From the NCBI GenBank assembly GCA_037893245.1, contig JBAIAA010000693.1, positions 992,001 through 1,056,000 of the forward strand: a stretch of DNA of 64,000 nt, in the 5' to 3' direction. The stretch comes from Crossaster papposus. Taxonomy: Eukaryota; Echinodermata; Asteroidea; Velatida; Solasteridae. The position numbers and the translations under genes are program-made. Shown piece by piece: positions 1 through 11,274 of the stretch (position 1 is the first letter of the stretch; the number at the start of each line of letters is the position of its first letter). Below the pieces are notes generated by a model. It had not been told where the DNA came from, ran no database searches, and saw nothing but the letters and a program-made list of their open reading frames with translations.

Positions 1-196
1 TTGCTTTCTCGCACCCCTTTGTTGCTGTTGTCAACAGTGAAGTCATAACATACTGCAAGTTTGCACCCGGACCGCTCCTTTGCTTTCTCACACCCCTTTT
101 TTTCCGAGTGCCAACAGTGAAGTGTTATAACATACTGCAAATTTGCGCTCGCACCACTCTTTTGCTTTCTCGCACCCCTTTTTGCTCTTGCCAACA

Positions 197-295
197 GTGA
201 AGTCATAACATAATGCAAGTTTGCGCCCGGACCGCTCTTTTGCTTTCTCACACCCCTCTTTTGCTTTTTCGCACCCCTTTTTGTTCTTGCCAACA
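197..295 (+). repeat. 99-bp monomer with an extra 21-bp sub-repeat
   Basis: The distance from one GTGAAG to the next is 99 bp, which is 78 + 21. The additional 21 bp is a third copy of the internal sub-repeat: the pyrimidine half reads C-CCTC-TTTTGC-TTT twice before the normal TTTTTGTTCTTGCC end. The same event is at 16172-16270 in the copy of this segment 15,975 bp away, so it predates that duplication. Confidence 0.88.
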
Positions 296-1002
296 GTGAA
301 GTCATAATATACTGCAATTTTGCGCCCGCACCCCTCTTTTGCTTTCCCGCATCCCTTTTTGCTGTCGCCAACAGTGAAGTCATAATATACTGCAAATTTG
401 CGCTCGCACCCCTCGTTTGTTTTTTCGCACCCCCTTTTGCTCTTGCCAACAGTAAAGTCACAACATGCTGCAAATTTGCGCCCGCACCCCTATTTTGCTT
501 TCTCGCACCCCTTTTTGCTGTTGCCAACAGTGAAGTCAAAACATACTGCACATTTGCACCCGCACACCTCTTTTGCTTTCTCGCACCCCTTTTTGCTCTT
601 GCCAACAGTGAAGTCATAACATACTGCAAATTTGCGCCCGCACCCCTCTTTTGCTTTCTCGCACCCCTTTTTTGCTGTTGTCAACAGTGAAGTCATAACA
701 TACTGCACGTTTGCGCCCGCACCCCTCTTTTGCTTTTTCGCACCCCTTTTTGTTCTTGCCAACAGTGAAGTCCTAACATACTGCAATTTTGCGCCCGCAC
801 ACCTCTTTTGCTTTTTCGCACCCCTTTTTGCTCTTGCCAACAGTGAAGTCATAACATAATGCAAGTTTGCGCCCGGACCGCTCTTTTGCTTTCTCACACC
901 CCTTTTTCTCCGAGTGCCAACAGTGAAGTGTTATAATATACTGCAAATTTGCGCCCGCACCCCTCTTTTGCTTTCTCGCACCCCTTTTTGCTCTTGCCAA
1001 CA

Positions 1003-1318
1003 GTGAAGTCATAACATACTGCAAATTTGCGCCCGCAACCCCTCTTTTGCTTTCTCGCACCCCTTTTGGCTCTTGCCAACAGTGAAGTCATAACATACTG
1101 CAAATTTGCGCCCGCAACCCCTCTTTTGCTTTCTCGCACCCCTTTTGGCTCTTGCCAACAGTGAAGTCATAACATACTGCAAATTTGCGCCCGCAACCCC
1201 TCTTTTGCTTTCTCGCACCCCTTTTGGCTCTTGCCAACAGGGAAGTCATAACATACTGCAAATTTGCGCCCGCAACCCCTCTTTTGCTTTCTCGCACCCC
1301 TTTTGGCTCTTGCCAACA
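1003..1318 (+). repeat. Run of four 79-bp monomers
   Basis: GTGAAG starts lie at 1003, 1082, 1161, 1240 and 1319, exactly 79 bp apart. Each has an inserted A giving CCGCAACCCCTC, and each shares TTTTGGCTCTTGCC. The four are almost identical, with one T-to-G change at 1241. They form a local one-monomer amplification, repeated at 14054-14369 and 16978-17293. Confidence 0.92.
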
Positions 1319-1960
1319 GTGAAGTCATAACATACTGCAAATTTGCGCCCGCACCCCTCTTTTGCTTGTTCGCACCTCCTTTTGCTCTTGCCAACAGTAA
1401 AGTCATAACATGCTGCAAATTTGCGCTCGCACCTATCTTTTTCTTTTTCTTTCGCACCCCTTTTTGCTCTTGCCAAGAGTGAAGTCAAAACATACTTCAA
1501 ATTTGCACCCGCACCCCTCTTTTGCTTTCTCGCACCCGTTTTTCTCCGAGTGCCAACAGTGAATGCAATTGTTTTTCCCGCACCCCTCTTTTGCTTTCTC
1601 GCACCCCTTTTTGCTGTTGCCAACAGTGAAGTCATAACATACTGCAAGTTTTTGCCTGCACCCCTCTTTTGCTTTCTCGCACCCCTTTTTTTCCGACTGC
1701 CGACAGTGAGGCCAAAACATACTGCACATTTGCGCTCACACCCCTTTTTTGCATTCTCGCACCCTTTTTTGCTCTTGCCAACAGTGAAGTCATAACATAC
1801 TGGAAGTTTGCGCCCGCACTCCTCTTTTCCTTTATCGCACCCCTTTTTTCCGACGGCCGACAGTGAGGTCAAAACATACTGCACATTTGCGCCCGCACCC
1901 CTCTTCGGCTTTCTCGCACCCCTTTTTGCTGTTGCTAACAGTGAAGTCTTAACATACTGC
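1319..1960 (+). repeat. Diverged monomer block
   Basis: These monomers depart most from the consensus: a pyrimidine expansion CTTTTTCTTTTTCTTTCGC near 1435-1455, CCAAGAGTGAAG near 1485, a 67-bp truncated monomer at 1559-1625, CCGACTGCCGACAGTGAGG near 1695-1715, TTTCCTTTATCGC near 1826 and CCGACGGCCGACAGTGAGG near 1851-1869. The block is repeated with block A at 14370-15011 and 17294-17935. Diverged monomers are usually found at the margins of satellite arrays, but here they lie inside homogeneous sequence. Confidence 0.85.
1559..1625 (+). repeat. 67-bp truncated monomer
   Basis: GTGAATGCAATTG runs directly into TTTTTCCCGCACCCC, so the ATAACATACTGC and GCAAATTTGC parts are lost or altered. 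The same truncated unit is at 14610-14676 and 17534-17600. It is one of the few monomers in the window lacking the palindrome region. Confidence 0.88.
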
Positions 1961-2313
1961 AAATTTGCGCCCGCACCCCTCTTTTGCTTTCTCGCACCCC
2001 TTTTTTGCTGTTGTCAACAGTGAAGTCATAACATACTGCCCGTTTGCGCCCGCACCCCTCTTTTGCTTTTTCGCACCCCTTTTTGTTCTTGCCAACAGTG
2101 AAGTCATAACATACTGCAATTTTGCGCCCGCACCCTTCTTTTGCTTTCCCGCATCCCTTTTTGCTCTTGCCAACAGTGAAGTCATAACATACTGCAAATT
2201 TGCGCCCTCACACCTCTTTTGCTTTCTCGCCCCCCTTTTTGTTCTTGCCAACAGTGAAGTCATAACATACTGCAAGTTTGCGCCCGCACCGCTTTTTTGC
2301 TTTCTCGCACCCC

Positions 2314-3101
2314 TTTTGTTCCGAGTGCCAACAGTGAAGTGTTATAACATACTGCAAGTTTGCGCCCGCACCCCTCTTTTGCTTTCTCGCACCCCTTTTT
2401 GCCGTTGCCAACAGTGAAGTCATAACATACTGCACATTTGCGCCCACACCCCTCTTTTGCTGTCTCGCACCCCTTTTTGCTCTTGCCAACAGTGAAGTCA
2501 TAACATACTGCAAATTTGCGCCCGCACCCCTCTTTTGCTTTCTTGCACCCCTTTTTGCTGTTGCCAACAGTGAAGTCATAACATACCGCAAATTTGCGCC
2601 CGCACACCTCTTTTGCTTTGTCGCACCCCTTTTTGCTCTTGCCAACAGTAAAGTCATAACATACTGCAAATTTGCGCCCGCTCCCCTCTTTTGCTTTCTC
2701 GCATCCCATTTTGCTGTCGCCAACAGTAAAGTCATAATATACTGCACATTTGCGCTCGCACCCCTAATTTGCTTTTTCGCACCCCCTTTTGCTCTTGCCA
2801 ACAGTAAAGTCACAACATGCTGCAAATTTGCGCCCGCACCCCTCTTTTGCCTTCTCGCACCCCTTTTTGCTGTTGCCAACAGTGAAGTCATAACATACTG
2901 CAAATTTGCGCCCGCACACCTCTTCTGCTTTCTCGCCCCCCTTTTTGTTCTTGCCAACAGTGAAGTCATAACATACTGCAAGTTTGCGCCCGCACCGCTC
3001 TTTTGCTTTCTCGCACCCCTTTTTTTCCGAGTGCCAACAGTGAAGTGTTATAACATACTGCAAGTTTGCGCCCGCACCGCTCTTTTGCTTTCTCGCACCC
3101 C
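2314..3101 (+). repeat. 10-monomer unit (788 bp), copy 1
   Basis: Measured between successive TTTTGTTCCGAG marks. The order of variants is GCCGTTGCC, CCCACACC with CTGTCTC, CTTGCACC, CACACCTC with TTTGTCGC, CTCCCCTC with GCATCCCATTTT, CGCTCGCACCCCTAATT, a GTAAAGTCACAACATG monomer, CACACCTC, then type B. Other copies are at 18371-19158, 23573-24360, 28389-29176 and 29177-29964. Confidence 0.85.
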
Positions 3102-3612
3102 TTTTGTTCCGAGTGCCAACAGTGAAGTGTTATAACATACTGCAAGTTTGCGCCCGCACCCCTCTTTTGCTTTCTCGCACCCCTTTTTGCCCTTGCCAAC
3201 AGTGAAGTCATAACATACTGCACATTTGCGCCCACACCCCTCTTTTGCTGTCTCGCACCCCCTTTTGCTCTTGCCAACAGTAAATTCAGAACATGCTGCA
3301 AATTTGCGCCCGCACCCCTCTTTTGCTTTCTCGCACCCCTTTTTGCTGTTGCCAACAGTGAAGTCATAACATACTGCAAATTTGCGCCTGCACACCTCTT
3401 TTGCTTTCTCGCCCCCCTTTTTGCTGTTGTCAACAGTGAAGTCATAACATACTGCACATTTGCGCCCGCACCATTCTTTTGCTTTCTCGGACCCCTTTTT
3501 GTTCTTGCCAACAGTGAAGTCATAACATACTGCAAGTTTGCGCCCGCACCGCTCTTTTGCTTTCTCGCACCCCTTTTTTTCCGAGTGCCAACCGTGAAGT
3601 GTTATAACATAC

Positions 3613-4015
3613 TGCAAATTTGCGCTCGCACCCATCTTTTGCTTTCTCGCACCCCTTTTTGCTGTTGCCAACAGTGAAGTCATAACATACTGCAAATTTG
3701 CGCCCGCACACCTCTTTTGCTTTCTCGCCCCCCTTTTTGCTGTTATCAACAGTGAAGTCATAACATACTGCACGTTTGCGCCCGCACGCCTCTTTTGCTT
3801 TTCCGCACCTCTTTTTGTTCTGGCCAACAGTGAAGTCATAACATACTGCAAGTTTGCGCCCGGACCGCTCTTTTGCTTTCTCACACCCCTTTTTCTCCGA
3901 GTGCCAACAGTGAAGTGTTATAACATACTGCAAATTTGCGCTCGCACCACTCTTTTGCTTTCTTGCACCCCTTTTTGCTCTTGCCAACAGTGAAGTCATA
4001 ACATACTGCACATTT
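3613..4015 (+). repeat. Ordinary monomers between two HOR blocks
   Basis: About five A and B monomers link the end of the ~16-kb duplication copy to the start of the 61-mer unit. They resemble monomers near 6130-6500 (CACGCCTC, GTTCTGGCC, CCGGACCGCTC). Nothing other than satellite is present. Confidence 0.75.
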
Positions 4016-5454
4016 GCGCCCGCACCCCTCTTTTGCTTTCTCGCACCCCTTTTTGCTCTTGCCAACAGTGAAGTCATAACATACTGCACATTTGCGCCCG
4101 CACCCTTCTTTTGCTTTCTCGCACCCCTTTTTGCTCTTGCCAACAATAAAGTCATAACATACTGCAAATTTGCGCCCGCACCCCTCTTTTGCTTTATCGC
4201 ACCCCTTTTTGCTCTTGCCAACAGTGAATTCATAACATACTGCAAATTTGCGCCCGCGCCCCTTTTTTGCTTTCTCGCACCCCTTTTTGCTGTTGTCAAC
4301 AGTGAAGTCATAACATACTGCACATTTGCGCCCGCACCCCTCTTTTGCTTCCTCGCACCCCTTTTTGTTCTTGCCAACAGTGAAGTCATAACATACTGCA
4401 CAATTGCGCCCGCACCCCTCTTTTGCTTTCTCGCACCCCTTTTTGCTCTTGCCAACAGTAAAGTCATAACATACTGCACATTTGCGCCCGCACCCCTCTT
4501 TTGCTTCCTCGCACCCCTTTTTGTTCTTGCCAACAGTGAAGTCATAACATACTGCACAATTGCGCCCGCACCCCTCTTTTGCTTTCTCGCACCCCTTTTT
4601 GCTCTTGCCAACAGTAAAGTCATAACATACTGCAAATTTGCGCCCGCTCCCCTCTTTTGCTTTCTCGCATCCCTTTTTGCTGTCGCCAACAGTGAAGTCA
4701 TATTATACTGCAAATTTGCGTTCGCACCCCTGATTTGCTTTTTCGCACCCCCTTTTGATCTTGCCAACAGTAAAGTCACAACATGCTGCAAATTTGCGCC
4801 CGCATCCCTCTTTTGCTTTCTCGCACCCCTTTTTGCTGTTGCCAACAGTGAAGTCATAACATACTGCAAATTTCCGCCCGCACACCTCTTTTGCTTTCTC
4901 GCACCCCTTTTTGCTGTTGTCAACAGTGAAGTCATAACATACTGCACGTTTGAGCCCGCACCCCTCTTTTGCTTTTCCGCACCCCTTTTTGTTCTTGCCA
5001 ACAGTGAAGTCATAACATACTGCAAGTTTGCACCCTGACCGCTCTTTAGCTTTCTCACACCCCTTTTTCTCCGAGTGCCAACAGTGAAGTGTTATAATAT
5101 ACTGCAAATTTGCGCTCGCACCACTCTTTTGCTTTCTCGCACTCCTTGTTGTTATTGCCAACAGTGAAGTCATAACATACTGCAAGTTTGCGCCCGCACC
5201 GCTCTTTTGCTTTCTCGCACCCCTTTTTCTCCGAGTGCCAACAGTGAAGTGTTATAACATACTGCCAGTTTGCGCCTGCACCCCTATTTTGCTTTCTCGC
5301 ACCCCTTTTTACCCTTGCCAACAGTGAAGTCATAACATACTGCACATTTGCGCCCACACCCCTCTTTTGCTGTCTCGCACCCCTTTTTGCTCTTGCCAAC
5401 AGTGAAGTCATAATATACTGCAAATTTGCGCTCGCACCCCTCATTTGCTTTTTC

Positions 5455-6480
5455 GCACCCCCTTTTGCTCTTGCCAACAGTAAAGTCACAACATGCTGCA
5501 AATTTGCGCCCGCACCCCTCTTTTTCTTTCTCGCACCCCTTTTTGCTGTTGCCAACAGTGAAGTCATAACATACTGCAAGTTTGCGCCCGGACCGCTCTT
5601 TTGCTTTCTCACACCCCTTTTTCTCCGAGTGCCAACAGTGAAGTGTTATAACATACTGCAAATTTGCGCTCGCACCACTCTTTTGCTTTCTCGCACCCCT
5701 TTTTGTTCTTGCCAACAGTGAAGTCAAAACATAAAGCAAGTTTGCGCCCGCACCCCTCTTTTGCTTTCTCGCACCTCTTTTTGCTCTTGCCAACAGTGAA
5801 GTCATAACATACTGCACATTTGCGCCCACACCCCTCTTTTGCTGTCTCGCACCACTTTTTGCTCTTGCCAACAGTGAAGTCATAACATACTGCAAATTTG
5901 CGCCCGCACACCTCTTTTGCTTTCTTGCACCCCTTTTTGCTGTTGCCAACAGTGAAGTCATAACGTACTGCAAATTTGCGCACGCACACCTCTTTTGCTT
6001 TCTCGCACCCCTTTTCGCTCTTGCCAACAGTAAAGTCATAACATACTGCAAATTTGCGCCCGGACCGCTCTTTTGCTTTCTCACACCCCTTTTTCTCCGA
6101 GTGCCAACAGTGAAGTGTTATAACATACTGCAAATTTGCGCTCGCACCCCTCTTTTGCTTTCTCGCACCCCTTTTTGCTGTTGCCAACAGTGAAGTCATA
6201 ACATACTGCAAATTTGCGCCCGCACACCTCTTTTGCTTTCTCGCCCCCCTTTTTGCTGTTGTCAACAGTGAAGTCATAACATACTGCACGTTTGCGCCCG
6301 CACGCCTCTTTTGCTTTTCCGCACCCCTTTTTGTTCTGGCCAACAGTGAAGTCATAACATACTGCCAGTTTGCGCCCGGACCGCTCTTTTGCTTTCTCAC
6401 ACCCCTTTTTCTCCGAGTGCCAACAGTGAAGTGTTATAACATACTGCAAATTTGCGCTCGCACCACTCTTTTGCTTTCTC
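5455..6480 (+). repeat. 13-monomer unit (1026 bp), copy 1a
   Basis: Matches 6481-7506 at offset 1026 bp (10 x 78 + 3 x 82). One visible difference is AAAGCAAG near 5733 versus AAAGCGAG near 6759. Both units recur in the second 61-mer at 10249-11274 and 11275-12300. Confidence 0.9.
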
Positions 6481-7506
6481 GCACCCCCTTTTGCTCTTGC
6501 CAACAGTAAAGTCACAACATGCTGCAAATTTGCGCCCGCACCCCTCTTTTTCTTTCTCGCACCCCTTTTTGCTGTTGCCAACAGTGAAGTCATAACATAC
6601 TGCAAGTTTGCGCCCGGACCGCTCTTTTGCTTTCTCACACCCCTTTTTCTCCGAGTGCCAACAGTGAAGTGTTATAACATACTGCAAATTTGCGCTCGCA
6701 CCACTCTTTTGCTTTCTCGCACCCCTTTTTGTTCTTGCCAACAGTGAAGTCAAAACATAAAGCGAGTTTGCGCCCGCACCCCTCTTTTGCTTTCTCGCAC
6801 CTCTTTTTGCTCTTGCCAACAGTGAAGTCATAACATACTGCACATTTGCGCCCACACCCCTCTTTTGCTGTCTCGCACCACTTTTTGCTCTTGCCAACAG
6901 TGAAGTCATAACATACTGCAAATTTGCGCCCGCACACCTCTTTTGCTTTCTTGCACCCCTTTTTGCTGTTGCCAACAGTGAAGTCATAACGTACTGCAAA
7001 TTTGCGCACGCACACCTCTTTTGCTTTCTCGCACCCCTTTTCGCTCTTGCCAACAGTAAAGTCATAACATACTGCAAATTTGCGCCCGGACCGCTCTTTT
7101 GCTTTCTCACACCCCTTTTTCTCCGAGTGCCAACAGTGAAGTGTTATAACATACTGCAAATTTGCGCTCGCACCCCTCTTTTGCTTTCTCGCACCCCTTT
7201 TTGCTGTTGCCAACAGTGAAGTCATAACATACTGCAAATTTGCGCCCGCACACCTCTTTTGCTTTCTCGCCCCCCTTTTTGCTGTTGTCAACAGTGAAGT
7301 CATAACATACTGCACGTTTGCGCCCGCACGCCTCTTTTGCTTTTCCGCACCCCTTTTTGTTCTGGCCAACAGTGAAGTCATAACATACTGCCAGTTTGCG
7401 CCCGGACCGCTCTTTTGCTTTCTCACACCCCTTTTTCTCCGAGTGCCAACAGTGAAGTGTTATAACATACTGCAAATTTGCGCTCGCACCACTCTTTTGC
7501 TTTCTC
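6481..7506 (+). repeat. 13-monomer unit (1026 bp), copy 1b
   Basis: Tandem partner of 5455-6480. The CGAG variant near 6759 is retained in its counterpart near 11553, showing that the 13-mer duplication is older than the 61-mer duplication. Confidence 0.9.
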
Positions 7507-10248
7507 GCACCCCTTTTTGCTCTTGCCAACAGTGAAGTCAAAACATAAAGCAAGTTTGCGCCCGCACCCCTCTTTTGCTTTCTCGCACCCCTTTTTGCTC
7601 TTGCCAACAGTGAAGTCATAACATACTGCACATTTGCGCCCGCACCCTTCTTTTGCTTTCTCGCACCCCTTTTTGCTCTTGCCAACAATAAAGTCATAAC
7701 ATACTGCAAATTTGCGCCCGCACCCCTCTTTTGCTTTATCGCACCCCTTTTTGCTCTTGCCAACAGTGAATTCATAACATACTGCAAATTTGCGCCCGCG
7801 CCCCTTTTTTGCTTTCTCGCACCCCTTTTTGCTGTTGTCAACAGTGAAGTCATAACATACTGCACATTTGCGCCCGCACCCCTCTTTTGCTTCCTCGCAC
7901 CCCTTTTTGTTCTTGCCAACAGTGAAGTCATAACATACTGCACAATTGCGCCCGCACCCCTCTTTTGCTTTCTCGCACTCCTTTTTGCTCTTGCCAACAG
8001 TAAAGTCATAACATACTGCAAATTTGCGCCCGCACCCCTCTTTTGCTTTCTCGCACCCCTTTTTGCTCTTGCCAACAGTAAAGTCATAACATACTGCAAA
8101 TTTGCGCTCGCACCACTCTTTTGGTTTCTCGCACCCCTTTTTGTTCTTGCCAACAGTGAAGTCAAAACATAAAGCAAGTTTGCGCCCGCACCCCTCTTTT
8201 GCTTTCTCGCACCTCTTTTTGCTCTTGCCAACAGTGAAGTCATAACATACTGCACATTTGCGCCCACACCCCTCTTTTGCTGTCCTGCACCACTTTTTGC
8301 TCTTGCCAACAGTGAAGTCATAACATACTGCAAATTTGCGCCCGCACACATCTTTTGCTTTCTTGCACCCCTTTTTGCTGTTGCCAACAGTGAAGTCATA
8401 ACGTACTGCAAATTTGCGCACGCACACCTCTTTTGCTTTTCCGCACCCCTTTTTGTTCTGGCCAACAGTGAAGTCATAACATACTGCAAGTTTGCGCCCG
8501 GAAAGCTCTTTTGCTTTCTCACACCCCTTTTTCTCCGAGTGCCAACAGTGAAGTGTTATAACATACTGCAAATTTGCGCTCGCACCACTCTTTTGCTTTC
8601 TCGCACCCCTTTTTGCTCTTGCCAACAGTGAAGTCAAAACATAAAGCATGTTTGCGCCCACACCCCTCTTTTGCTTTCTCGCACCCCTTTTTGCTCTTGC
8701 CAACAGTGAAGTCATAACATACTGCAAATTTGCGCTCGCACCCCTCTTTTGCTTTCTCGCACCCCTTTTTGCTCTTGCCAACAGTGAAGTCAAAACATAA
8801 TGCAAGTTTGCGCCCGCACCCCTCTTTTGCTTTCTCGCACCCCTTTTTGCTCTTGCCAACAGTGAAGTCATAACATACTGCACATTTGCGCCCGCACCCT
8901 TCTTTTGCTTTCTCGCACCCCTTTTTGCTCTTGCCAACAATAAAGTCATAACATACTGCAAATTTGCGCCCGCACCCCTCTTTTGCTTTATCGCACCCCT
9001 TTTTGCTCTTGCCAACAGTGAATTCATAACATACTGCAAATTTGCGCCCGCGCCCCTTTTTTGCTTTCTCGCACCCCTTTTTGCTGTTGTCAACAGTGAA
9101 GTCATAACATACTGCACATTTGCGCCCGCACCCCTCTTTTGCTTCCTCGCACCCCTTTTTGTTCTTGCCAACAGTGAAGTCATAACATACTGCACAATTG
9201 CGCCCGCACCCCTCTTTTGCTTTCTCGCACCCCTTTTTGCTCTTGCCAACAGTAAAGTCATAACATACTGCACATTTGCGCCCGCACCCCTCTTTTGCTT
9301 CCTCGCACCCCTTTTTGTTCTTGCCAACAGTGAAGTCATAACATACTGCACAATTGCGCCCGCACCCCTCTTTTGCTTTCTCGCACCCCTTTTTGCTCTT
9401 GCCAACAGTAAAGTCATAACATACTGCAAATTTGCGCCCGCTCCCCTCTTTTGCTTTCTCGCATCCCTTTTTGCTGTCGCCAACAGTGAAGTCATATTAT
9501 ACTGCAAATTTGCGTTCGCACCCCTGATTTGCTTTTTCGCACCCCCTTTTGATCTTGCCAACAGTAAAGTCACAACATGCTGCAAATTTGCGCCCGCATC
9601 CCTCTTTTGCTTTCTCGCACCCCTTTTTGCTGTTGCCAACAGTGAAGTCATAACATACTGCAAATTTCCGCCCGCACACCTCTTTTGCTTTCTCGCACCC
9701 CTTTTTGCTGTTGTCAACAGTGAAGTCATAACATACTGCACGTTTGAGCCCGCACCCCTCTTTTGCTTTTCCGCACCCCTTTTTGTTCTTGCCAACAGTG
9801 AAGTCATAACATACTGCAAGTTTGCACCCTGACCGCTCTTTAGCTTTCTCACACCCCTTTTTCTCCGAGTGCCAACAGTGAAGTGTTATAATATACTGCA
9901 AATTTGCGCTCGCACCACTCTTTTGCTTTCTCGCACTCCTTGTTGTTATTGCCAACAGTGAAGTCATAACATACTGCAAGTTTGCGCCCGCACCGCTCTT
10001 TTGCTTTCTCGCACCCCTTTTTCTCCGAGTGCCAACAGTGAAGTGTTATAACATACTGCCAGTTTGCGCCTGCACCCCTATTTTGCTTTCTCGCACCCCT
10101 TTTTACCCTTGCCAACAGTGAAGTCATAACATACTGCACATTTGCGCCCACACCCCTCTTTTGCTGTCTCGCACCCCTTTTTGCTCTTGCCAACAGTGAA
10201 GTCATAATATACTGCAAATTTGCGCTCGCACCCCTCATTTGCTTTTTC

Positions 10249-11274
10249 GCACCCCCTTTTGCTCTTGCCAACAGTAAAGTCACAACATGCTGCAAATTTG
10301 CGCCCGCACCCCTCTTTTTCTTTCTCGCACCCCTTTTTGCTGTTGCCAACAGTGAAGTCATAACATACTGCAAGTTTGCGCCCGGACCGCTCTTTTGCTT
10401 TCTCACACCCCTTTTTCTCCGAGTGCCAACAGTGAAGTGTTATAACATACTGCAAATTTGCGCTCGCACCACTCTTTTGCTTTCTCGCACCCCTTTTTGT
10501 TCTTGCCAACAGTGAAGTCAAAACATAAAGCAAGTTTGCGCCCGCACCCCTCTTTTGCTTTCTCGCACCTCTTTTTGCTCTTGCCAACAGTGAAGTCATA
10601 ACATACTGCACATTTGCGCCCACACCCCTCTTTTGCTGTCTCGCACCACTTTTTGCTCTTGCCAACAGTGAAGTCATAACATACTGCAAATTTGCGCCCG
10701 CACACCTCTTTTGCTTTCTTGCACCCCTTTTTGCTGTTGCCAACAGTGAAGTCATAACGTACTGCAAATTTGCGCACGCACACCTCTTTTGCTTTCTCGC
10801 ACCCCTTTTCGCTCTTGCCAACAGTAAAGTCATAACATACTGCAAATTTGCGCCCGGACCGCTCTTTTGCTTTCTCACACCCCTTTTTCTCCGAGTGCCA
10901 ACAGTGAAGTGTTATAACATACTGCAAATTTGCGCTCGCACCCCTCTTTTGCTTTCTCGCACCCCTTTTTGCTGTTGCCAACAGTGAAGTCATAACATAC
11001 TGCAAATTTGCGCCCGCACACCTCTTTTGCTTTCTCGCCCCCCTTTTTGCTGTTGTCAACAGTGAAGTCATAACATACTGCACGTTTGCGCCCGCACGCC
11101 TCTTTTGCTTTTCCGCACCCCTTTTTGTTCTGGCCAACAGTGAAGTCATAACATACTGCCAGTTTGCGCCCGGACCGCTCTTTTGCTTTCTCACACCCCT
11201 TTTTCTCCGAGTGCCAACAGTGAAGTGTTATAACATACTGCAAATTTGCGCTCGCACCACTCTTTTGCTTTCTC
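10249..11274 (+). repeat. 13-monomer unit (1026 bp), copy 2a
   Basis: Counterpart of 5455-6480 at offset 4794 bp. Confidence 0.9.

Larger units (their letters stand above)
867..2165 (+). repeat. Three-copy block A, copy 1
   Basis: This block holds a run of four 79-bp monomers followed by strongly diverged monomers. It recurs at 13918-15216 (offset 13,051 bp) and 16842-18140 (offset 15,975 bp). The left limit is where the sequence before CCCGGACCGCTC stops matching copy 2 of the block. The right limit is where GCTCTTGCC replaces GCTGTCGCC. Confidence 0.88.
1..3612 (+). repeat. Long segmental duplication, copy 1
   Basis: Base 1 aligns to base 15976, and the match continues at offset 15,975 bp to about 2.3 kb. 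From there to base 3612 the offset is 16,057 bp, because the second copy holds one extra 82-bp type B monomer. Rare variants are shared, including the 99-bp monomer, the 67-bp monomer at 1559 and CCAACCGTGAAG near 3590. The copies diverge after 3612, and copy 1 starts outside the window. Confidence 0.92.
4016..8809 (+). repeat. 61-monomer higher-order repeat (4794 bp), copy 1
   Basis: Sequence from 4016 to 8969 matches 8810-13607 at offset 4794 bp, which equals 52 monomers of 78 bp plus 9 of 82 bp. Many stretches appear identical by eye, including private variants such as TTTGAGCCC near 4952/9746 and TACCCTTGCC near 5310/10104. This copy contains two tandem 13-mer units (5455-7506). Confidence 0.92.

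Noticed and set aside
1435..1457. Separate microsatellite (CTTTTT repeats)
   Set aside because: Only a short pyrimidine expansion inside a diverged monomer, present in the three block copies; not an independent repeat locus.
7423..9852. 809-codon minus-strand open frame with a 26-residue repeat
   Set aside because: It is one of many such frames from a 78-bp stop-free consensus. It starts and ends at type B monomers, changes from one 26-residue frame family to another midway, and has no independent coding sign.
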